From: Pseudomonas sp.
GTDB taxonomy: Bacteria > Pseudomonadota > Gammaproteobacteria > Pseudomonadales > Pseudomonadaceae
NCBI GenBank assembly: GCA_029240955.1
Contig: JARDZH010000049.1
Location: 1 to 8,679, forward strand
Direction: 5' to 3'
Length of the DNA stretch: 8,679 bases
Shown here: positions 1-7,462 of the stretch, in pieces
Numbering within the stretch: position 1 is the stretch's first letter
Layout of the letters: the number at the start of each line of letters is the position of its first letter
Notes under the pieces: generated by a model
Databases searched by the model: none
What the model was told of the DNA's origin: nothing
Seen by the model: the letters and a program-made list of their open reading frames with translations, nothing else
Made by a program: the position numbers and the translations under genes

Positions 1-170
1 CGCGGTGGTGCTCGGTCCTGGTCATCGCAGCCTCGGCTCTGGTCAGGCAATCGCAGGGATTGCACAGCCAGAACTATGGTACGCAACAAGGCCAGATGCC
101 AGAGACGGTCGTCCTGTGAATTGCGATGTATCACACCGGCCGATCTGAAGCGGCCGGCTGAAGGCGGGCG
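1..170. other. Window edge with no assignable gene
   Basis: I cannot assign a gene here. Frame 3 of the plus strand is open from the edge to a TGA at 117-119, with mostly G/C third positions, so it could be the last 38 codons of a gene entering from the left, but nothing in the peptide is recognisable. On the minus strand an ATG at 25-23 has GAGG at 34-31, five bases upstream, so a leftward gene could start here, but only eight codons are visible. The two readings conflict and neither is more than a possibility. Confidence 0.2.
136..157 (-). terminator. Hairpin downstream of the small minus-strand gene (weak terminator candidate)
   Basis: CCGGCC at 136-141 pairs perfectly with GGCCGG at 152-157 around a 10-base loop, 14 bases past the stop of the minus-strand gene. 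On the minus strand it is followed by a mixed sequence with no run of T, so it is not a canonical intrinsic terminator. It may only protect the RNA end or be chance in GC-rich DNA. Confidence 0.25.
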
Positions 171-464
171 TCAGCCGTTGATAGAGCGCACGACTTTGGG
201 TTGCAGCTGAATCTCGGTCACGGTTTCGATTTCTTCCTGCGCGACGTGAACGCCGGTCAAATCGCCAATCAGGCGCCAGTGTTCGTCCAGACCGGAACTG
301 ATAGTCGCCATGCGGTCGATCATGCGACGCCCGGCCGAACGCGTGACTTCATCCTCGCTACGCAGCAACTCGAACGACATCGATGTGATCGACGCGGTCA
401 AGTGCGTAAGGGTGCGGGCGGTCAGCCCGAGCAGCTCCGTTAACTGACGCTCTTTCGAATCCAT
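171..464 (-). CDS. Small conserved-type protein of unknown function (97 aa)
   Basis: I do not recognise a domain. The ATG at 464-462 is chosen because GAGGG lies eight bases upstream on the minus strand. A TTG five codons earlier (479-477) would put that GAGGG inside the gene and has no ribosome site of its own. The 97-residue product is soluble, has no signal peptide or membrane segment, and should be mostly helical. An N-terminal stretch rich in Leu, Thr and Ser (about residues 8-35) is followed by a charged helix with RRMIDRM (about 46-52) and a Glu/Val/Thr-rich tail ending in VVRSING. The gene is divergent from argF and separated from it by about 450 bases. In other Pseudomonas genomes, as I recall, a small hypothetical gene sits at this place between argF and glutaredoxin/bacterioferritin genes, which favours a real gene. 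A function linked to arginine is not implied. Confidence 0.65.
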   Translation of the reverse strand: MDSKERQLTELLGLTARTLTHLTASITSMSFELLRSEDEVTRSAGRRMIDRMATISSGLDEHWRLIGDLTGVHVAQEEIETVTEIQLQPKVVRSING

Positions 465-764
465 TCCCACAGCCCTCAATGAGTGAGTAATACCTGTACC
501 GCTTTATAACTCAGGCCTGCCATTAAAGGAACGCCCTAAGTGCCATCAGCGTGAAGTGAGTCGCATCTGCGAGGGTGCGACCAAGAAACTGTTGCAGGAT
601 CGGCACTAATTGCCAAGCGCGGTGTATGCAGTGTACAAATGCTCGCTTCGCTTTTCGCGCCTTGACCGACCTGCGTGTCTGTCGCGGGTGCAATCGAGTG
701 AAGCGGCGGAAAATCGGAGCCTCCCGGCTCATACCTGATTTGACACCCTGCCGTGTACATAAGC
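465..764. other. Intergenic region without a confident gene
   Basis: This part of the divergent gap holds no convincing gene. Overlapping short open frames on both strands (for example 575-862 plus and 786-523 minus) have Arg/Cys-rich products, poor ribosome sites and no family resemblance. TATAAA on the minus strand (508-503) is a possible -10 for the small leftward gene, but no good -35 lies 16-18 bases upstream. TTGACA at 740-745 is a perfect -35 hexamer without a matching -10 at normal spacing. A short dyad, TACAT-AAGC-ATGTA, lies at 756-769. Confidence 0.4.
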
Positions 765-806
765 ATGTATTGGTAAGAGGCGACATTTTTTTATACTATC
801 GCGCCT
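765..806 (-). promoter_or_regulatory. Putative ArgR operator (two direct-repeat half-sites) over the argF promoter
   Basis: Read on the minus strand, 785-765 is TGTCGC, eight bases, AA, five bases, an exact match to the half-site I recall for the AraC-family ArgR of P. aeruginosa (TGTCGC-N8-AA-N5). The 21 bases directly before it (806-786) read AGGCGC, eight bases, AA, five bases: the same spacing with four of six positions of the first box. Together they make a 42-bp direct repeat covering both the -35 and -10 of the argF promoter. ArgR bound here would be expected to block argF transcription when arginine is plentiful. The pattern is seen in the sequence; binding is inferred. Confidence 0.6.
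770..797 (+). promoter_or_regulatory. Putative sigma-70 promoter of argF
   Basis: TTGGTA (770-775) and TATACT (792-797) are 16 bases apart and match the -35 and -10 consensus at four and five of six positions. Transcription would start near 804, giving a leader of about 105 bases before argF. That leader holds a small GC hairpin (GCGGC 826-830 / GCCGC 835-839) without a T run. This is the best promoter-like pair in the gap, and it lies inside the predicted ArgR operator. Confidence 0.6.
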
Positions 807-910
807 TCCCTATTCGTCGCTCCGCGCGGCTTTCGCCGCAGGTCAGGCTCGTTTCCAGATAAAAAACGACTTTCAGAACCTGCGGTCTGTTGCAGAAAAG
901 GTAGTTAATC

Positions 911-1828
911 ATGAACGCCAGGCACTTTCTCTCGATGATGGATTACACCCCAGACGAACTACTGGGCTTGATTCGTCGTGGCGTAGAGCTCAAAGACCTG
1001 CGAAATCGCGGCGTGCTTTTCGAACCCTTGAAGAATCGGGTTCTGGGGATGATTTTCGAGAAATCCTCGACACGTACCCGTCTTTCATTTGAAGCCGGCA
1101 TGATCCATCTGGGCGGCCAGGCGATCTTTTTGTCGCATCGCGACACTCAACTGGGCCGTGGCGAGCCGATTTCCGACAGCGCTAAAGTCATGTCGCGCAT
1201 GCTGGACGCGGTCATGATCCGCACCTATGCACACGCCAATCTGATCGAGTTCGCCGCCAATTCACGCGTGCCGGTGATCAATGGCTTGTCCGACGACCTG
1301 CACCCGTGCCAGTTGCTGGCCGACATGCAGACGTTCCTTGAGCACCGCGGCTCGATCAAGGGCAAGACGGTGGCCTGGATCGGTGACGGCAACAACATGT
1401 GCAACAGCTATATAGAAGCGGCGATCCAGTTTGACTTCCAGCTGCGCGTTGCCTGCCCGCTGGGCTACGAGCCGAATCCGGAATTCCTTGCTCTGGCGGG
1501 CGACCGCGTAACCGTCGTACGCGATCCAAAGGCGGCCGTGGCCGGCGCGCATCTGGTCAGCACCGATGTCTGGACCTCCATGGGTCAGGAAGAAGAGACG
1601 GCCAAGCGCATGGCATTGTTCGCCCCGTTCCAGGTCACTCGCGCCCTGCTCGACCTGGCTGCTGAGGATGTCCTGTTCATGCACTGCCTGCCTGCGCATC
1701 GCGGTGAAGAAATCAGTGCCGACGTACTGGACGACCCACGCTCGGTCGCCTGGGACCAGGCCGAGAATCGCCTGCATGCACAGAAAGCGCTGCTGGAGTT
1801 TCTCGTCGCGCCCAGCCAGCCGGCATGA
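911..1828 (+). CDS. argF: Ornithine carbamoyltransferase, anabolic (ArgF)
   Basis: Cytoplasmic enzyme of arginine synthesis: carbamoyl phosphate plus L-ornithine gives L-citrulline and phosphate; the family works as trimers or multiples of trimers. The 305-residue length is normal. The N-terminal carbamoyl-phosphate domain shows S53-T54-R55-T56-R57, followed by GRGEP at 82-86 and the HPCQ motif at 131-134. The C-terminal ornithine domain shows the mobile-loop motif DVWTSMGQ (219-226) and [10 protein letters not shown] (258-267) with the catalytic cysteine C259. All key residues are present. AAAAGG at 896-901 lies nine bases before the ATG. Single-copy length and the ArgR-like operator fit the biosynthetic enzyme rather than the catabolic ArcB. 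The stop overlaps the start of the following ATPase gene (ATGA), so the two are probably translated from one mRNA. Confidence 0.97.
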   Translation: MNARHFLSMMDYTPDELLGLIRRGVELKDLRNRGVLFEPLKNRVLGMIFEKSSTRTRLSFEAGMIHLGGQAIFLSHRDTQLGRGEPISDSAKVMSRMLDAVMIRTYAHANLIEFAANSRVPVINGLSDDLHPCQLLADMQTFLEHRGSIKGKTVAWIGDGNNMCNSYIEAAIQFDFQLRVACPLGYEPNPEFLALAGDRVTVVRDPKAAVAGAHLVSTDVWTSMGQEEETAKRMALFAPFQVTRALLDLAAEDVLFMHCLPAHRGEEISADVLDDPRSVAWDQAENRLHAQKALLEFLVAPSQPA

Positions 1829-2901
1829 CGCAGTCGCTCTTGCTGAACCTGCGTAACCTGGCCTGCGGTTATCAGGACCAGCGCGTGGTGCAGGACTTGA
1901 ACCTGCACCTCAACGCGGGCGATATAGGTTGTCTGCTCGGTTCATCCGGCTGTGGCAAGACCACCACGTTACGGGCGATCGCGGGCTTCGAACCTGTTCA
2001 CGAAGGCGACATCACCCTCGCCGGCGAAGTGATCTCCCGCCCCGGTTACACGCTGGCACCAGAGAAGCGCCGGATCGGCATGGTCTTTCAGGACTATGCA
2101 CTCTTCCCGCACCTGACCGTCGCGCAAAACATTGCCTTCGGAATTCCCAAGCATCCGCGTCTGCGCCAGGTGACCGAAGAGCTGCTGGAGCTCGTCAACC
2201 TGGGCGCGCTGGGGCAGCGTTTTCCGCACGAGTTGTCAGGCGGCCAACAGCAGCGCGTGGCCTTGGCACGTGCGCTGGCGCCGGAACCGCAACTACTGCT
2301 GCTCGACGAACCCTTCTCCAACCTCGACGGCGAGCTGCGTCGTCGTTTGAGCCATGAAGTGCGCGCCATCCTGAAGGCGCGTGGCACCAGTGCAATTCTC
2401 GTGACTCACGATCAGGAAGAAGCATTCGCTGTGAGCGATCACGTCGGGGTCTTCAAGGAAGGCCGCCTTGAACAGTGGGACACGCCTTACAACCTGTATC
2501 ACGAACCGCTGACGCCTTTCGTGGCGAGCTTTGTCGGCCAAGGCTATTTCATACGCGGCCAGTTGATCGACCATGAGTCGGTGCAGACCGAGTTGGGTGT
2601 GCTGCGTGGCAATCGCGCGTACCCGGGGGTTCGGGGCACCGCCGTGGACGTTCTGTTGCGTCCGGACGATATCGTCCATGCACCCGACAGTGACCTGAAG
2701 GCCCGTGTGCTGGGCCGCACCTTCCAGGGCGCAGCGACGCTGTACCGCCTGCAGCTGCCCACTGGCAGCGAACTGGAAGCGATTTTCCCAAGCCACGCGG
2801 ATCACATGGCGGGTGAGGAAGTCGGCATCCGCGTCGCGGCGGATCATCTGGTGCTGTTCCCGGCCGCCGGAAGCGTTGCGACTCAAAGCGCACACCTTTA
2901 A
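1825..2901 (+). CDS. ABC transporter ATP-binding protein with C-terminal TOBE domain (FbpC/PotA-like)
   Basis: A 358-residue ATPase subunit of an importer-type ABC transporter, acting on the cytoplasmic face of the inner membrane. The nucleotide-binding domain (about 1-240) is complete: Walker [10 protein letters not shown] (39-47), Q-loop Q89, signature LSGGQQQR (137-144), Walker B LLLLDEP (157-163), D-loop SNLD (165-168) and switch H195. The remainder, about 268-346, looks like the TOBE substrate/regulatory domain of the iron(III), polyamine, sulfate and sugar importer ATPases. The overall pattern is closest to iron(III)-type (FbpC/AfuC) or PotA-type subunits, but the substrate cannot be read from the sequence. 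The start codon lies in an ATGA overlap with argF, implying translational coupling. No permease or periplasmic binding protein gene is adjacent; the next gene is ybaK on the other strand. It therefore either serves a transporter encoded elsewhere or has another role. Confidence 0.9.
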   Translation: MTQSLLLNLRNLACGYQDQRVVQDLNLHLNAGDIGCLLGSSGCGKTTTLRAIAGFEPVHEGDITLAGEVISRPGYTLAPEKRRIGMVFQDYALFPHLTVAQNIAFGIPKHPRLRQVTEELLELVNLGALGQRFPHELSGGQQQRVALARALAPEPQLLLLDEPFSNLDGELRRRLSHEVRAILKARGTSAILVTHDQEEAFAVSDHVGVFKEGRLEQWDTPYNLYHEPLTPFVASFVGQGYFIRGQLIDHESVQTELGVLRGNRAYPGVRGTAVDVLLRPDDIVHAPDSDLKARVLGRTFQGAATLYRLQLPTGSELEAIFPSHADHMAGEEVGIRVAADHLVLFPAAGSVATQSAHL

Positions 2902-2931
2902 CAGCACTCACAAAATACCAGCCAGCTTCGC

Positions 2932-2946
2932 GGCGACCCCGTCGCC
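2932..2946. terminator. Short GC hairpin after the ABC ATPase gene
   Basis: GGCGAC (2932-2937) and GTCGCC (2941-2946) form a perfect six-pair stem with a CCC loop, 30 bases after the ATPase stop, flanked by AGCT on both sides. No T run follows, so efficient intrinsic termination is doubtful. With the downstream REP pair it may still define the end of the argF-ATPase transcript. Confidence 0.3.
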
Positions 2947-3009
2947 AGCTAGCGCTCCCTCCCGCAGACCGGCGCATCCCCGCAACCCCCCGCCAAAATA
3001 CGGACCACG

Positions 3010-3099
3010 GTAGGAGCGCGCTTGCCCGCGACAGGGCCAGTACAGCCGCAACAACTGCACGACCATGTACAACGCCGTCGCGGGCAAGCGCGCTCCTAC
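3010..3099. repeat. REPIN: perfect inverted pair of Pseudomonas REP sequences
   Basis: The 23 bases at 3010-3032 are repeated exactly in reverse complement at 3077-3099, with 44 bases between. Each arm begins or ends with GTAGGAGCGCGCTTGCCCGC or its complement, the typical form of Pseudomonas repetitive extragenic palindromes, which are thought to be mobilised by RAYT transposases encoded elsewhere. It lies between convergent genes, eight bases from the ybaK stop. As RNA, the long GC stem could end or stabilise transcripts from both sides. No transposase is present here. Confidence 0.88.
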
Positions 3100-3107
3100 A
3101 ATCGTGA

Positions 3108-3578
3108 TCAGCCTTTGGCGATCAGCGCGAAAACCGCCTTGGTATGCTCAGCCAGCACAGCAGCCGACAGCTCCACTTCCAGCCCTCTCCTCCCGGCACT
3201 GACGAAAACAGTGTCCAAAGGCTGCGCGCTCTGATCGATGAACGTGCGTAGGCGCTTCTTCTGCCCCAGCGGACTGATGCCGCCCAGCAAATAACCAGTC
3301 GAACGCTGAGCTGCCGCCGGGTCGGCCATCTCGGTTTTCTTTACGCCCGCCGCCTGCGCGAGCGCCTTGAGATCAAGGGAACCGGCAACCGGCACGACCG
3401 CAACCAACAGCTCGCCCTTTTCCGAAGCAGCCAGCAGGGTCTTGAATACTCGTGCGGGCTCCAGCCCCAACTTCTCCGCAGCCTCAAGGCCATATGAAGC
3501 CGCCTTGGGGTCATGTTCGTAACTGTGAATACGATGCTCAGCTCGTGCTTTTTTCAGTAAATCCAACGCAGGCGTCAT
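3108..3578 (-). CDS. ybaK: YbaK-family aminoacyl-tRNA deacylase (Cys-tRNA(Pro) editing)
   Basis: A 156-residue, single-domain cytoplasmic protein of the YbaK/INS family. Known members hydrolyse Cys-tRNA(Pro), the mischarged product of prolyl-tRNA synthetase, and so protect translation fidelity in trans. The family pattern is plain: an N-terminal PALDLL helix, Y20, the V44-F45-K46-T47 core with the essential lysine K46, the VKKTEMAD stretch (79-86), and GYLLGGISPLGQKK (95-108) lining the substrate pocket. Length matches the family. The ATG is preceded on the minus strand by GGAG seven bases upstream. I see no convincing promoter; the gene is divergent from glpF and convergent with the ATPase gene, so it should be transcribed alone. 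A related deacylase specificity within the superfamily cannot be excluded. Confidence 0.93.
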   Translation of the reverse strand: MTPALDLLKKARAEHRIHSYEHDPKAASYGLEAAEKLGLEPARVFKTLLAASEKGELLVAVVPVAGSLDLKALAQAAGVKKTEMADPAAAQRSTGYLLGGISPLGQKKRLRTFIDQSAQPLDTVFVSAGRRGLEVELSAAVLAEHTKAVFALIAKG

Positions 3579-3755
3579 GAAGGCACTCCAGGGTCAGGGC
3601 GGCGCACACTTTAAGCTAACCAAACAAAACGCGCCTTGATGCATGCCGCTTTCAAACATGCCGTGTTCGCAATCAGCAAAGATATTTCTTACAGAACATT
3701 CGAGACGAACGCGCGACTTATAGTCAGAATATGCCTCGCGGTTCAGTTTCGACCT

Positions 3756-3784
3756 TTGACAGGTTTGTTTCATGTCTATATTTT
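3756..3784 (+). promoter_or_regulatory. Putative sigma-70 promoter of glpFK
   Basis: A perfect -35 TTGACA (3756-3761) is followed after 17 bases by TATTTT (3779-3784); a TATATT at 3777-3782 with 15-base spacing is an alternative -10. Start would be near 3791, leaving a leader of about 135 bases before glpF. The -10 overlaps the predicted GlpR operator. Confidence 0.65.
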
Positions 3785-3800
3785 TTCGTTTACGAAGATC
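3781..3800. promoter_or_regulatory. Putative GlpR operator of glpFK
   Basis: TTTTTTCGTTTACGAAGATC matches the E. coli GlpR operator consensus as I recall it (WATGTTCGWT-AWCGAACATW) at 15 of 20 positions. Its core TTCGT-TT-ACGAA (3785-3796) is a perfect dyad. It spans the -10 and expected start of the glpF promoter, a position where a bound repressor would block RNA polymerase. Gene and site are in the same cluster as glpR, which supports the assignment. Confidence 0.6.
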
Positions 3801-3839
3801 CGACTGAAACCAAAATTTTCATTTGGAGTCTGACTCCCG

Positions 3840-3862
3840 GTCGGGAATGGGGTTTTCCCGAC
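3840..3862 (+). other. Hairpin in the glpF leader
   Basis: GTCGGGAA (3840-3847) pairs perfectly with TTCCCGAC (3855-3862) around a seven-base loop. A competing smaller stem, TCCC (3835-3838) with GGGA (3843-3846), uses the same bases, so only one can form. No T run follows. The stem ends 55 bases before the ribosome site, so it does not hide the start. A role in mRNA stability or attenuation is possible but not shown. Confidence 0.35.
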
Positions 3863-3926
3863 ACGGAAGAACGAGCGCCAGTTACGCATTCGGTGCCGCA
3901 AAAAAATTACAAAAATTGAGGTTTCC

Positions 3927-6319
<2,393 letters not shown>

Positions 6320-6349
6320 GCCAAACCCGCGGCGGGAGCAGGATTCGGG

Positions 6350-6378
6350 CTGACAGGCAGCGGGTCCTGCGGCATCAT
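6350..6378 (+). promoter_or_regulatory. Possible weak promoter of glpR
   Basis: CTGACA (6350-6355) and CATCAT (6373-6378) are 17 bases apart and match five and four of six consensus positions. A start near 6385 would fall inside the 16-bp palindrome. glpR could equally be read through from glpFK. An inverted pair GCAGGA (6338-6343) / TCCTGC (6365-6370) also lies here. Confidence 0.3.
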
Positions 6379-6382
6379 GGGT

Positions 6383-6398
6383 GCCCTTTGCAAAGGGC
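6383..6398. promoter_or_regulatory. Perfect 16-bp palindrome before glpR
   Basis: GCCCTTTGCAAAGGGC is a perfect palindrome; with the G-C and U-G pairs outside it (6381/6400, 6382/6399) the RNA forms an eight-pair stem with a TGCA loop that ends only two bases before the glpR ribosome site. It does not resemble the GlpR operators near glpF and glpD. It could be a DNA operator over a glpR promoter or an mRNA hairpin modulating translation. No T run follows, so it is not a terminator of the usual kind. Confidence 0.45.
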
Positions 6399-6406
6399 GC
6401 TCAAGG

Positions 6407-6414
6407 AAAAACAA
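6407..6414 (+). promoter_or_regulatory. Possible Hfq/Crc A-rich motif at the glpR start
   Basis: AAAAACAA fits the AAnAAnAA pattern of Pseudomonas catabolite-repression targets at every fixed position, and it fills the space between the ribosome site AAGGA (6403-6407) and the ATG at 6414. Hfq with Crc bound here would block translation. An eight-base motif can arise by chance, so this is tentative. Confidence 0.3.
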
Positions 6415-7169
6415 TGAACCTGCCTCCCCGCCAACAACAGATCCTCGAACTGGTCCGCGATCGCGGCTATGTCAGCATTGAGGAAATGGCGACGCTGTTC
6501 GTCGTGACGCCTCAGACGATCCGCCGTGACATCAATCAGCTTGCGGAAATGAACCTGCTGCGCCGCTACCATGGCGGCGCGGCTTATGATTCGAGCATCG
6601 AGAACACTGCTTACGCCATGCGCGCCGATCAGATGCGCGACGAGAAGCAGCGCATTGCCGAAGCTATCGCCGCACAGATCCCCGATCAGGCCTCGCTGTT
6701 CATCAATATCGGCACCACCACCGAATCCATCGCCCGCGCCCTGCTCAATCACAACAACCTGAAGATCATCACTAACAATCTGCACGTGGCGTCGATCCTG
6801 AGCGCCAAGGATGATTTCGAGGTGTTGCTCGCCGGTGGCGTGGTCCGGCGTGACGGCGGCGTTGTCGGTCAGGCCAGCGTGGATTTCATCACTCAGTTCA
6901 AGGTCGATTTCGCTCTGGTCGGTATCAGCGGTATCGACGAAGACGGCAGTCTGCTGGACTTCGACTATCAGGAAGTGCGGGTTTCACAAGCGATCATCGC
7001 CAACGCTCGCCAAGTGCTGTTGGCGGCGGACTCCAGCAAGTTCGGGCGTAACGCGATGGTGCGTCTCGGGCCGATCACACTGATCGATTGCCTGGTGACG
7101 GATCAGGCGCCGGTGCCTGCGCTACAGAACCTGCTGGCGCAGAACAAGATCCGCCTGGAAGTGGTTTAA
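6414..7169 (+). CDS. glpR: Glycerol-3-phosphate regulon repressor (GlpR, DeoR family)
   Basis: DNA-binding repressor of 251 residues; in this family G3P relieves repression of glp genes. The N-terminal winged helix-turn-helix (about 3-56) has the DeoR pattern, with recognition helix [12 protein letters not shown] (32-43) and the RRYHGGA wing (50-56). The C-terminal sugar-phosphate sensor (about 75-232) has INIGTTTE (98-105), the probable phosphate-binding loop, TNNL (120-123) and ADSSKFGR (205-212). The ATG at 6414 has AAGGA six to ten bases upstream and gives the normal N-terminus; a GTG at 6381 would add eleven residues, lacks a ribosome site and lies in a palindrome. It sits between glpFK and glpD, whose upstream regions carry matching operators. 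The specific regulator could be called from family plus context with high confidence. Confidence 0.96.
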   Translation: MNLPPRQQQILELVRDRGYVSIEEMATLFVVTPQTIRRDINQLAEMNLLRRYHGGAAYDSSIENTAYAMRADQMRDEKQRIAEAIAAQIPDQASLFINIGTTTESIARALLNHNNLKIITNNLHVASILSAKDDFEVLLAGGVVRRDGGVVGQASVDFITQFKVDFALVGISGIDEDGSLLDFDYQEVRVSQAIIANARQVLLAADSSKFGRNAMVRLGPITLIDCLVTDQAPVPALQNLLAQNKIRLEVV

Positions 7170-7187
7170 GCCGCCTCGCTTTAAGTA

Positions 7188-7261
7188 TGTGGGAGGGAGT
7201 GAAGCTCGCCACGAGGCGTTGACTGTCACCACCGCTATCGCGAGCGGGCGCTCCCCCCACA
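7188..7261. repeat. Degenerate REP pair between glpR and glpD
   Basis: TGTGGG (7188-7193) and CCCACA (7256-7261) are the ends of an imperfect inverted repeat. The left arm continues AGGGAGTGAAGCTCGC and the right arm, read on the other strand, continues GGGAGCGCCCGCTCGCGAT. Both resemble the Pseudomonas REP form but differ from each other and from the perfect pair at 3010-3099. It starts 18 bases after the glpR stop and may act as the transcript end of the upstream genes. Confidence 0.55.
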
Positions 7262-7361
7262 GCATAGGACCGCTTAGCGAACGGCAACGACACCCCTCGC
7301 CCTACAATGTTCACTTTTGTTGTTTTTCTTTTCGCCATCAGTATTTTCAATGAATACCGAC

Positions 7362-7390
7362 TGGCGAGGCTCGTTTTGTTGAGCTATGAT
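7362..7390 (+). promoter_or_regulatory. Possible glpD promoter
   Basis: TATGAT at 7385-7390 matches five of six -10 positions, but the hexamer 17 bases upstream (TGGCGA, 7362-7367) is a poor -35, so activation or a different element may be needed. The start would be near 7397, within the GlpR-like sites. A second option, TTGAGC (7379-7384) with CATAAA (7404-7409), has a long 19-base spacer. The AT-rich stretch 7312-7350 upstream could help. Confidence 0.4.
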
Positions 7391-7407
7391 TTTCGGAAAT
7401 GAACATA
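7388..7407. promoter_or_regulatory. Putative GlpR operator 1 of glpD
   Basis: GATTTTCGGAAATGAACATA matches the E. coli GlpR consensus (WATGTTCGWT-AWCGAACATW, from memory) at 15 of 20 positions, with the right half-site GAACATA intact. It overlaps the likely -10 and start of glpD and abuts the next site without a gap. Confidence 0.55.
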
Positions 7408-7427
7408 AATGTTCGATTTCGCCTTTC
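7408..7427. promoter_or_regulatory. Putative GlpR operator 2 of glpD
   Basis: AATGTTCGATTTCGCCTTTC matches the same consensus at 14 of 20 positions, with a perfect left half AATGTTCGAT. It begins at the base after operator 1, so the strong half-sites of the two meet in the perfect dyad GAACAT-AA-ATGTTC (7401-7414). It ends 21 bases before the glpD ribosome site. Confidence 0.55.
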
Positions 7428-7462
7428 GATTTCAGGCTCACAACAATTGAGGAGGCCACCAG

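Noticed and set aside
680..700. TGTCGC followed by AA, a second possible ArgR half-site upstream of argF
   Set aside because: The spacing to AA is six rather than eight bases, no partner half-site adjoins it, and it lies over 100 bases upstream of the promoter.
740..769. Perfect TTGACA as -35 of a second argF promoter
   Set aside because: No acceptable -10 hexamer lies 16-18 bases downstream; the pair at 770-797 is better.
575..862. Plus-strand open frame of 95 codons before argF
   Set aside because: It runs through the argF promoter and operator, has an Arg/Cys-rich product, no ribosome site, and overlaps equally long frames on the minus strand.
1262..1777. Minus-strand open frame inside argF, and similar frames inside the ABC ATPase gene (2293-2907, 2549-2977)
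   Set aside because: Codon-bias shadows of well-conserved genes, without ribosome sites.
3661..3710. Further GlpR-like half-sites (TGTTCG, GAACATTCGAGACGAAC) upstream of the glpF promoter
   Set aside because: The two CG pairs are separated by three instead of four bases or the second half is absent, so they do not fit the 20-bp operator.
6381..6413. GTG start giving GlpR eleven more residues
   Set aside because: No ribosome site precedes it, it lies in the palindrome, and the ATG at 6414 has a good site and gives the usual N-terminus.
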